Assembly: GCA_029884515.1 (NCBI GenBank)
Contig: JAOUHR010000048.1
Span: 1-9,302 of the forward strand
Length of the DNA stretch: 9,302 nt
Direction: 5' to 3'
Origin: Gemmatimonadota bacterium
GTDB taxonomy: Bacteria > Gemmatimonadota > Gemmatimonadetes > Gemmatimonadales > Gemmatimonadaceae
The number at the start of each line of letters is the position of its first letter. Position 1 is the first letter of the stretch. The translations under genes and the position numbers were made by a program. Of this stretch, positions 1-7,418 are shown in pieces. The notes beneath the pieces were generated by a model. It was not told the DNA's origin, searched no databases, and saw only the letters and a list, made by a program, of their open reading frames with translations.

Positions 1-576
1 GTCTGGGCCGTAGGCGGCGACGTTGAAGGACGCGAGGATGGCGTCGAAGTTGGCGTTGCGCACCGCCTCGGCGATCGGTGCCGAGGGGTCGGAGACGATG
101 GCGTAGGAGACGCTGCGGAAGAGCACACGGTTCCCCTTCCGTTCCCAGCGCACCACGCGCTCGTCGAGCGCCTGGCCGCCGTACCCGTCACCCTCGTTCG
201 TCTTCGCGATCTGGGTGACGAGCAGCAGGTCGCGGTCGAGCGCGCCGGCAGGGATCTCGAAGTAGAGTTGGCTCCCGATGGTGTGCGTCTTGAAGAGGCC
301 GTCCTTCGTGACCACCGTGCCTCGGATCACCTGGCTGTAGGGGCGCGGCTGCGGGTCCGGTGGGGTCGCGCCTTGGCCCGCGGCATTCGCGCCGCCTGTG
401 GTGCTGGCGCCGCCCGTCGGCGCGCCGGGTGCACCGCCGCCTGCCGCAGGAGTCCCGGCAGCTGGTGTCGCCGCCGGAGGTGGCGCGGGCGACGGCGACG
501 TGGCGGGAGCCGAGGGCTGGCATGCGAAGGTGAGCGCCACGGCGAACGCCGCGACCGGTGCGGAGCGCTTGGACAT
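1..576 (-). CDS. Zinc-dependent metalloprotease, DUF5118/DUF5117 type, N-terminal part (partial, runs off left edge)
   Basis: 192 residues are visible, open in frame to base 1. Residues 1-19 form a basic then hydrophobic export signal ending in ALTFAC, so Cys19 may be lipidated, although Thr at -3 makes the lipobox weak. Residues 20-77 are a low-complexity Ala/Pro/Gly/Thr linker. From about residue 79 the sequence reads like a DUF5118 module (PYSQVI, GLFKTH, LYFEIP, LDRDLLLVTQI), followed by the start of a DUF5117 region (GYGGQ at 131-135, VVRWERKGNRVLFRSVSY, NFDAILASFNVAAYGPD). In this family the HExxH zinc site lies much further downstream, so it is outside the window and catalysis cannot be checked. 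The ATG at 576 is chosen because it begins the signal peptide; no clear Shine-Dalgarno precedes it. It lies 57 bp downstream of dinB on the same strand, with no obvious functional link. Confidence 0.85.
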   Translation of the reverse strand, partial: MSKRSAPVAAFAVALTFACQPSAPATSPSPAPPPAATPAAGTPAAGGGAPGAPTGGASTTGGANAAGQGATPPDPQPRPYSQVIRGTVVTKDGLFKTHTIGSQLYFEIPAGALDRDLLLVTQIAKTNEGDGYGGQALDERVVRWERKGNRVLFRSVSYAIVSDPSAPIAEAVRNANFDAILASFNVAAYGPD

Positions 577-614
577 GTGGTGGTGTGGGCTGGAGAAGGG
601 CGAGGGGCCGTCGG

Positions 615-628
615 GCGGTTGGGACCGC
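615..628 (-). other. Small hairpin just after the dinB stop
   Basis: GCGGT (615-619) and ACCGC (624-628) form a perfect 5-bp stem with a 4-base loop, 5 bases beyond the dinB stop codon. No T-tract follows on the minus strand, so it is a weak terminator candidate at best and could equally be chance in GC-rich DNA. Confidence 0.25.
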
Positions 629-633
629 AGCCC

Positions 634-1866
634 TTAAGATGGCCGCTGCTGTGCCGCCCCGCCACGCGTCCCGGAGCGGATCGCCTCCGAACCGAATCGC
701 TCCCGCACCCGGTCCATCGCGCGCGAGACCGCGCGGTCCTGCGGGCGCTCGAGCTGTGGGGCGCCGCCGAAGAGCGCGAGCTGCTCCGCGTCGCGCGCGG
801 GGACGAAGTTCCCGAGGGCCACGCCGACCAGCCGGGCGGGCACCTGCCGCGCGGAGCGCAGCTTGCCAAGCAGGCTCACCGCCACCTCGGCGATGGCGCG
901 ATCCGACTCCAACGGTTCCGGCAGGGTGCGGCTCGCGAGCCGGGTGGTGAAGTCCATGTCCTTGACCTTCACGGTGACGGTGCGCGCGCCCAGTCGGTCG
1001 TGACGCAGCTCCGCACCCACGCGCGCGGCGAGGCCGCGCAGGGAGGCGGCGAGCGCGGCCGTCTCCCGGACGTCCTTGCTGAAGGTGGTCTCGCGACTCA
1101 TCTGGCGGGCCGCCGCGCGCGCCTCCACCGGCGACGTGTGGATGCCGCGTACACGCGCCCAGAGCCACTCGGCCGGGCGACGGCCGAGCCATCGGGCGAG
1201 CGTCGCGCGCTCATGCGGGAGGACGTCCTCCACGCGCACGAGGCCGAGACCCCTGAGGCGCTGCTGGAGCTTGGGCCCGATGCCCGGGATCTCCGCCAGC
1301 GTGAGCCCGCGGAGGAACGCCTCCTCCTCGCCCGCCGCGATGATCCGCACTCCGCTCCCTCCGACGTCGGGGCGCGGCTTGGCGCGTTCCGCCGCGAGCT
1401 TCGCCACCAGCTTCGACGTGCCGCCCCCGATCGAGAGCCACATGCCCGTCTCCCGCTGGACCTCGAGACGGACGCGAATCGCGGTCTCCTCGAACGGCTC
1501 CCCCTTGTAGAGCGACTCGGTGCCGGAGAGGTCGAGATACCACTCGTCGATGCTGGCACCCTCGACCACCGGGGTGAACCGCATCAGCACCGCGGCGATC
1601 GCGCGCGAGGTGGTGCTGCACGCCTGGCGCGGCACGGGGATGCACAGCGCGTCAGGACAGAGACGAAGGGCCTGGTCGATCGGCATCGCGCTCCGGACGC
1701 CGAACGCGCGCGTCTCGTACGACGCGGAGCACACCACGCCGCGCCCGCCAGGCCGGCCGCCCACGATGAGCAGCGGCGTCCGCCCCGCGCCCTCCGGATC
1801 CGCCATCCGGGCCACCGCGACGAAGAAGGCATCGGCGTCGGCGAGGAGGATGCGGCGGGCGGGCAT
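634..1866 (-). CDS. dinB: DNA polymerase IV (Y-family translesion polymerase DinB)
   Basis: 410 residues. Error-prone lesion-bypass polymerase. The palm motif LLADADAFFVAV gives metal ligand Asp10, with Phe15 at the steric-gate position. YETRAFGVRSAMP matches the conserved nucleotide-binding segment of the family. SIDEWYLDL carries catalytic Asp107 and Glu108, equivalent to E. coli D103/E104. The thumb shows a helix-hairpin-helix (IPGIGPKLQQRLRGLG). The little-finger domain follows, then QLALF at 362-366, a good match to the beta-clamp binding motif QLxLF, then a 44-residue tail. The ATG at 1866 places the DxD motif at the usual distance from the N terminus; a start 16 codons upstream would add a non-family extension. 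There is no Shine-Dalgarno, but a TATCCT hexamer ends 6 bases before the ATG (separate entry). Trp109 after the catalytic Glu is unusual, since Ala is common there. No SOS box was recognised. Confidence 0.95.
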   Translation of the reverse strand: MPARRILLADADAFFVAVARMADPEGAGRTPLLIVGGRPGGRGVVCSASYETRAFGVRSAMPIDQALRLCPDALCIPVPRQACSTTSRAIAAVLMRFTPVVEGASIDEWYLDLSGTESLYKGEPFEETAIRVRLEVQRETGMWLSIGGGTSKLVAKLAAERAKPRPDVGGSGVRIIAAGEEEAFLRGLTLAEIPGIGPKLQQRLRGLGLVRVEDVLPHERATLARWLGRRPAEWLWARVRGIHTSPVEARAAARQMSRETTFSKDVRETAALAASLRGLAARVGAELRHDRLGARTVTVKVKDMDFTTRLASRTLPEPLESDRAIAEVAVSLLGKLRSARQVPARLVGVALGNFVPARDAEQLALFGGAPQLERPQDRAVSRAMDRVRERFGSEAIRSGTRGGAAQQRPS

Positions 1867-1872
1867 CAGGGA

Positions 1873-1878
1873 AGGATA
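1873..1878 (-). promoter_or_regulatory. Candidate -10 element of dinB, leaderless spacing
   Basis: TATCCT read on the minus strand (1878 to 1873) matches TAnnnT, with 6 bases between it and the dinB ATG at 1866. A start about 7 bases downstream of the hexamer would fall on the ATG itself. No Shine-Dalgarno is present in those bases, which is consistent with a leaderless transcript. No -35 was identified. Confidence 0.4.
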
Positions 1879-1953
1879 GGGCGTGCCCGGCTGGCCCGCG
1901 AGTCCGGGGCGCACGCTGTCCGCGGACCTCCGACGCGCCCGCCCCGCACACGA

Positions 1954-1973
1954 CGGCGCCCGGGCGGGCGCCG
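1954..1973. promoter_or_regulatory. Perfect inverted repeat next to the aacS promoter
   Basis: CGGCGCCC (1954-1961), loop GGGC, GGGCGCCG (1966-1973): an 8-bp perfect stem in the dinB/acetoacetyl-CoA synthetase divergent gap. It ends 21 bases upstream of the TATATT hexamer, touching the expected -35 position. It could be an operator for a repressor or activator. An 8-bp palindrome TCCGCGGA also lies at 1919-1926. GC-rich DNA makes such repeats commoner by chance. Confidence 0.35.
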
Positions 1974-1994
1974 CGCCCCGCTCGTGCGCACCGC

Positions 1995-2000
1995 TATATT
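1995..2000 (+). promoter_or_regulatory. -10 element of acetoacetyl-CoA synthetase gene, leaderless spacing
   Basis: TATATT stands out in an otherwise nearly all-GC stretch and matches the sigma-70 -10 consensus closely. Only 8 bases separate it from the ATG at 2009 and 5 from an in-frame GTG at 2006, so transcription should begin at or next to the start codon. No Shine-Dalgarno is present. No recognisable -35 hexamer lies 17 bp upstream. Confidence 0.6.
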
Positions 2001-2008
2001 CGCGCGTG

Positions 2009-4044
<2,036 letters not shown>

Positions 4045-4045
<1 letters not shown>

Positions 4046-4105
4046 CCGCCGCGACGGACCCGCGACCGACCCGCGGGCGCGCCCGTGGACGGGACGCGCG
4101 GCGGT
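4045..4105 (+). terminator. Structured GC-rich 3' region after aacS, possible terminator
   Basis: ACCGCCGCG (4045-4053, beginning at the last base of the stop codon) pairs perfectly with CGCGGCGGT (4097-4105). The 43-base interior contains the overlapping palindromes CCCGCGGG (4070-4077) and GGGCGCGCCC (4075-4084), so several alternative folds exist. No T-tract follows. It may end the aacS transcript or shield its 3' end; a function is inferred only from position and symmetry. Confidence 0.4.
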
Positions 4106-4154
4106 GGGGGACGACACCAGGCCGCCAGCGCCGCGGTCGGTGCGTGGGCCGCGA

Positions 4155-4160
4155 TATATT
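4155..4160 (+). promoter_or_regulatory. -10 element of the hpd-hmgA unit
   Basis: TATATT, identical to the aacS -10 and equally conspicuous in GC-rich surroundings, lies 38 bases upstream of the hpd ATG. This predicts a transcript start near 4167 and a leader of about 30 bases carrying a normal Shine-Dalgarno. No TTGACA-like -35 is visible. Confidence 0.6.
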
Positions 4161-4177
4161 GGACGGACAGCCCGTCC
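4161..4177. promoter_or_regulatory. Inverted repeat overlapping the predicted hpd transcript start
   Basis: GGACGG (4161-4166), ACAGC, CCGTCC (4172-4177) is a perfect 6-bp inverted repeat directly after the -10 hexamer, over the predicted start site. The position suits a repressor operator. It could instead form a small 5' hairpin on the mRNA if transcription starts early enough to include both arms. Confidence 0.4.
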
Positions 4178-4185
4178 GACCACCC

Positions 4186-4190
4186 GGAGG
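4186..4190 (+). promoter_or_regulatory. Ribosome binding site of hpd
   Basis: GGAGG ends 8 bases before ATG 4199 and fixes that start over the in-frame ATG at 4085, which would add 38 residues of non-family sequence and read through the promoter. Confidence 0.75.
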
Positions 4191-4198
4191 ACCATACC

Positions 4199-5323
4199 AT
4201 GGCGACCGCAACGGCCCCCGTCGGCCAGAAGACCGTCGACACCTTCCCGATCAACGGCACCGACTACATCGAGTTCTGGGTCGGGAACGCGAAGCAGTCC
4301 GCGCTCTACTATCGCGCCGCGTTCGGCTACACGCTCAAGGCGTACCGCGGCCCGGAGACGGGCGTGCGCGACCGCGCGAGCTACCTCCTCGAACAGGGGA
4401 AGATCCGGCTCGTGCTCACCTCCGCGCTCGGGCCTGAGGGCGAGATCGCGGCCCACGTCGCCAAGCACGGCGACGGCGTGCGCGACATGGCGTTCTGGGT
4501 GGACGACGCCCGCGACGCACACAAGAAGGCGATCGCGCGCGGTGCCGTGTCGGTGCAGGAGCCAACGGTGCTGAAGGACGATCACGGCGAGGTGGTCGTC
4601 GCCGGCATGCGCACCTACGGCGACACGATCCACTCCCTCGTCGAGCGCCGGAACTACAGGGGCCTCTTCCTGCCTGGGTTCCAGCCCGTCTCGTCCCCCT
4701 TCAGCCCCAAGGGCGTCGGCCTCAAGTACGTGGACCACTGCGTGGGCAATGTCGAACTCGGCAAGATGGACACCTGGGTCGACTTCTACTCCAAGGTGCT
4801 CGGCTTCTACAACCTGCTCTCCTTCGACGACAAGACGATCTCCACCGAGTACTCGGCGCTGATGTCGAAGGTCATGTCGAATGGGAATGGCCGGATCAAG
4901 TTCCCCATCAACGAGCCGGCCCAGGGGAAGAAGAAGTCGCAGATCGAGGAGTACCTCGACTTCTACCGCGGACCCGGTGTGCAGCACATCGCCGTCGCCA
5001 CGGATGACATCATCGCCACCGTACGCGAGCTCAAGTCGCGCGGCGTAGAGTTCCTCACCATCCCGCGCGCCTACTACGACACGGTGCTCGACCGCGTCGG
5101 CAAGATCGACGAGGACATCGCGCCGCTCGCCGAGCTCGGCATCCTGGTGGACCGGGACGACGAGGGCTACCTGCTCCAGATCTTCTCCAAGCCGGTGCAG
5201 GACCGGCCGACGCTCTTCTACGAGGTCATCCAGCGAAAGGGCGCGAAGAGCTTCGGTGCCGGGAACTTCAAGGCGCTCTTCGAGAGCATCGAGCGGGAAC
5301 AGGCCCGCCGGGGCAACCTGTAA
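4199..5323 (+). CDS. hpd: 4-Hydroxyphenylpyruvate dioxygenase
   Basis: 374 residues. Fe(II) enzyme converting 4-hydroxyphenylpyruvate plus O2 to homogentisate and CO2, the committed step of tyrosine catabolism. Two VOC-fold halves are visible. The N-terminal half begins at IEFWVGNAKQSALYYRAAFGY. The catalytic C-terminal half holds iron ligands His180 (KYVDHCVGNV), His263 (GVQHIAVATDDI) and Glu342 (LFYEVIQRKG). The 83- and 79-residue spacings equal those of Streptomyces avermitilis HPPD (H187, H270, E349, from memory). The C-terminal helix FGAGNFKALFESIEREQ, which closes the active site, is intact. Hydroxymandelate synthase is a close paralogue, but the neighbouring homogentisate dioxygenase argues for HPPD. 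Its stop codon overlaps the hmgA start by one base (TAATG), so the two are very probably co-transcribed and translationally coupled. Confidence 0.97.
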   Translation: MATATAPVGQKTVDTFPINGTDYIEFWVGNAKQSALYYRAAFGYTLKAYRGPETGVRDRASYLLEQGKIRLVLTSALGPEGEIAAHVAKHGDGVRDMAFWVDDARDAHKKAIARGAVSVQEPTVLKDDHGEVVVAGMRTYGDTIHSLVERRNYRGLFLPGFQPVSSPFSPKGVGLKYVDHCVGNVELGKMDTWVDFYSKVLGFYNLLSFDDKTISTEYSALMSKVMSNGNGRIKFPINEPAQGKKKSQIEEYLDFYRGPGVQHIAVATDDIIATVRELKSRGVEFLTIPRAYYDTVLDRVGKIDEDIAPLAELGILVDRDDEGYLLQIFSKPVQDRPTLFYEVIQRKGAKSFGAGNFKALFESIEREQARRGNL

Positions 5324-6504
5324 TGCCGTTCTACCACACCTTGGGTCGGATCCCGCGCAAGCGGCACATCGTCTTCCGGAAGCCCGACGGCGGCCTCTAC
5401 CACGAGCAGCTCGTCGGGATCGAGGGCTTCACCGGCCCCTCGGCGCTGCTCTACCACGTGCATCCGCCGACGACCGTGAAGGCGGTGCGACGGCTGGCCG
5501 AGACGCCGTACGAGGAGGACACCGACCGCACGCTGCGGCACCGGCACTTCCGAACGGCGCCGATCGCGCGGGGCGGGAGTCCGACGCTCGACCGCACGCC
5601 GATCCTGTTCAACAACGACATCGCGATGCTCTACGTCGCGCCCGATACGCAGGACGAGCACTTCTATCGCAATGCGCAGGGCGATGAGGTCGTGTACGTG
5701 GCCGAGGGGGAGGGCACGCTCGAGACGCAGTACGGCGACCTCCCGATCCTCCCCGGCGACTACCTCGTGATCCATCGGCACATCATGCACCGCTACCGCT
5801 TCACGAAACCGGCGAAGCTGCTCGTGATGGAGAGCCGGGGGCACATCCGGCCGCCGGAGCGATACCTCAACAACGTCGGGCAGCACGTGGAGGGGGCGCC
5901 GTACAGCGAGCGCGACATCCGCGTCCCGCGCGAACTCCGGACGCATGACGAGAAGGGCGACTTCCCGATCATCATCAAGCAGTACAACGGGCTCAACGAG
6001 GTGGTCCTCGACCACCATCCGTTGGACGTGGTCGGGTGGGACGGGCAGTTCTATCCGTGGGCGTTCAACATCCACGATTTCGAGCCGATCGTCGGGCGGG
6101 TCCACCAGCCACCCCCGGTGCACCAGACCTTCCAGGGCGACGGCTTCGTGATCTGCTCCTTCTGTCCCCGGCCGTACGACTTCCACCCCGAGGCGATCCC
6201 GGCGCCGTACAATCACAGCAACGTGGACTCCGACGAGGTGCTCTTCTACGCGTCGAGCGAGTTCATGAGCCGGAAGGGGATCGAGTACGGGTCGATCACC
6301 CACCATCCCGACGGCATTCCGCACGGTCCGCACCCCGGGCGGTACGAGGGGAGCATCGGGATGACGCACACCAACGAGCTGGCCGTGATGATGGACTCGT
6401 TCCGGCCGCTCAAGGTGGCGAAGGCGATCCTTCCGCTCGAGGACAAGAACTACCAGTTCAGTTGGGTCGAGGGGGGCGGGGGGTTCTCGCCGCCGACGTC
6501 CTGA
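5323..6504 (+). CDS. hmgA: Homogentisate 1,2-dioxygenase, short type
   Basis: 393 residues. Ring-opening Fe(II) dioxygenase: homogentisate plus O2 to maleylacetoacetate. Cupin-fold sequence is clear at about 120-165 (GDEVVYVAEGEGTLE, LPILPGDYLVIHRHIMHRY). The catalytic part carries YNHSNVDSDE (His298, Glu305) and HHPDGIPHGPHPG. Here His328 and His334 match the spacing of human HGD His365 and iron ligand His371. His298/Glu305 probably replace human His335/Glu341, but are one residue further apart. His267 (PVHQTF) is a candidate for human His292. Canonical enzymes are about 430-445 residues; this one resembles the shorter form seen in Actinobacteria and others. The ATG at 5323 overlaps the hpd stop, with only a weak GGGG upstream, pointing to translational coupling. 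The last codons include runs of six G (6471-6476 and 6478-6483) encoding a Gly stretch. Substrate assignment rests on hpd linkage and family resemblance. Confidence 0.9.
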   Translation: MPFYHTLGRIPRKRHIVFRKPDGGLYHEQLVGIEGFTGPSALLYHVHPPTTVKAVRRLAETPYEEDTDRTLRHRHFRTAPIARGGSPTLDRTPILFNNDIAMLYVAPDTQDEHFYRNAQGDEVVYVAEGEGTLETQYGDLPILPGDYLVIHRHIMHRYRFTKPAKLLVMESRGHIRPPERYLNNVGQHVEGAPYSERDIRVPRELRTHDEKGDFPIIIKQYNGLNEVVLDHHPLDVVGWDGQFYPWAFNIHDFEPIVGRVHQPPPVHQTFQGDGFVICSFCPRPYDFHPEAIPAPYNHSNVDSDEVLFYASSEFMSRKGIEYGSITHHPDGIPHGPHPGRYEGSIGMTHTNELAVMMDSFRPLKVAKAILPLEDKNYQFSWVEGGGGFSPPTS

Positions 6505-6600
6505 GGCGTGAGGTGGGAGGTGTGAGGGAACTCCGCCTTCCACTTCGGCCGTGCGCCGCCGTTCATCACCCCTCTCGCCGCACTCCTCACGCCCACTCCC
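6505..6600. repeat. Intergenic heptad-repeat element with inverted ends
   Basis: The gap between hmgA and the flavin reductase gene begins with three imperfect 7-mers, GTGAGGT, GGGAGGT and GTGAGGG (6508-6528). It ends with pyrimidine-rich counterparts CACTCCT, CACGCCC and ACTCCC (6581-6600). GGCGTGAGG (6505-6513) and CCTCACGCC (6585-6593) are perfect 9-base inverted complements. The whole could fold as a long stem with a ~70-base interior, acting as terminator or mRNA stabiliser, or could be a dispersed REP-like intergenic repeat. Whether it recurs in the genome cannot be seen here. Confidence 0.45.
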
Positions 6601-6603
6601 AAG

Positions 6604-7266
6604 ATGCTGATCCGCCTCGCTGATCTCGAACCACCGAAGCGCCAAGCCTGGCTCACGCCGCTCATCGCCCCACGGCCGATCGCGTTCGTGAGTTCCATGA
6701 GTGCTGCGGGTGTTGGCAACCTCTCGCCGTTCAGCTTCTTCGCGATGGGGGGCGGGAATCCGCAGTCGGTGGCGTTCTGTCCGATCGCCTCGCGCGAGGG
6801 GACGCCGAAGGACACGCTGCGCAACGTGACGGAGACGGGGGAGTTCGTGATCAACATCGTCACGCGTGCGATGGCCGAGCGGGTCAACGCGACGTCGGCG
6901 CCCTATCCGTACGGCGAGGATGAGTTCGATCACGTCGCGTTCACGCGCGTCGCCTCCACTGTCGTGCGACCGCCGCGCGTGGCGGAGAGCCCGGCGCAGC
7001 TGGAGTGCAAGGTGTTCCAGATCATCCCGCACGGCGCGGGGCCGCAGCACAGCACGTGGGTGATCGGCGAGGTGCTGGTGCTCCACGTGGACGAGGCGGT
7101 GCTCGGTCATGATGGCCTGCCGGACACCGCCAAGGTGAATCCTGCGGCGCGCATGGGCCGTCAGGAGTGGGCGCAGGTGACGGCCCAGAACATGTTCGTC
7201 CTCCCGCGGCCCACGGTGGTGCCCGCCGGCGGCCCCCCGGCACAGCGGCGGACCCTCGGGCAGTGA
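6604..7266 (+). CDS. Flavin reductase family protein (FMN-binding split barrel)
   Basis: 220 residues. The split-barrel flavin-binding fold of the flavin reductase/flavoredoxin family is recognisable. APRPIAFVSS (22-31) and NLSPFSFFAMGG (39-50) are the usual flavin-contacting strands, and KDTLRNVTETGEFVINIV is the usual following block. Such proteins bind FMN and either reduce free flavin with NAD(P)H for a partner monooxygenase or act as small redox proteins; which applies is not visible. The ATG at 6604 gives a normal N terminus but has no Shine-Dalgarno. The gene lies 99 bp after hmgA on the same strand, so it may belong to the tyrosine unit by read-through. No monooxygenase partner is in the window. 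The C-terminal tail (about 190-220) is Pro/Gly/Arg-rich and probably disordered. Confidence 0.85.
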   Translation: MLIRLADLEPPKRQAWLTPLIAPRPIAFVSSMSAAGVGNLSPFSFFAMGGGNPQSVAFCPIASREGTPKDTLRNVTETGEFVINIVTRAMAERVNATSAPYPYGEDEFDHVAFTRVASTVVRPPRVAESPAQLECKVFQIIPHGAGPQHSTWVIGEVLVLHVDEAVLGHDGLPDTAKVNPAARMGRQEWAQVTAQNMFVLPRPTVVPAGGPPAQRRTLGQ

Positions 7267-7296
7267 GTTCTTCCTGCTGAGCGCGGGCGGCTCGGG

Positions 7297-7354
7297 CCCA
7301 CGAGGTTGTGCCACCGGTCGGCCGCGTGGGGTAGGGAAGGGGGAACTGTCCCCC
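7297..7354 (+). terminator. Two inverted repeats after the flavin reductase gene, possible terminator
   Basis: CCCACG (7297-7302) pairs with CGTGGG (7325-7330). A second, tighter hairpin GGGGGA (7339-7344), loop ACTG, TCCCCC (7349-7354) follows. The second is a perfect 6-bp stem with tetraloop. Neither has a T-tract. They sit between two same-strand genes, so they could end the upstream transcript or act as an operator or leader structure for the tonB-like gene. Confidence 0.35.
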
Positions 7355-7406
7355 GGATGTGCTGCGGATCCCACTTCACCGCGAGGAGCGTCCTGAGAGC
7401 GAACGG

Positions 7407-7414
7407 GGAGGTGA
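7407..7414 (+). promoter_or_regulatory. Strong Shine-Dalgarno deciding the tonB-like start
   Basis: GGAGGTGA matches eight bases of the ideal AAGGAGGTGATC. The GGAGG core ends at 7411, leaving 7 bases to GTG 7419. This selects GTG 7419 over the in-frame ATG 7359 (20 codons upstream) and GTG 7425. Confidence 0.8.
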
Positions 7415-7418
7415 GCGT

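Noticed and set aside
6471..6483. G-quadruplex at the end of hmgA
   Set aside because: Two runs of six G separated by one base plus a nearby GGG do not give four separate G3 tracts, so a stable canonical quadruplex is not shown. The runs are explained by Gly codons, though they are noted with the neighbouring repeat.
5218..7374. A 718-codon minus-strand open frame opposite hmgA and the flavin reductase gene
   Set aside because: Same cause: compositional shadow, no recognisable domain, and it crosses gene boundaries and the intergenic repeats.
7359..7418. ATG 7359 as the start of the TonB-like protein
   Set aside because: It would add 20 charged residues before the membrane anchor and lacks a Shine-Dalgarno, while GTG 7419 has a near-ideal one at 7 bases.
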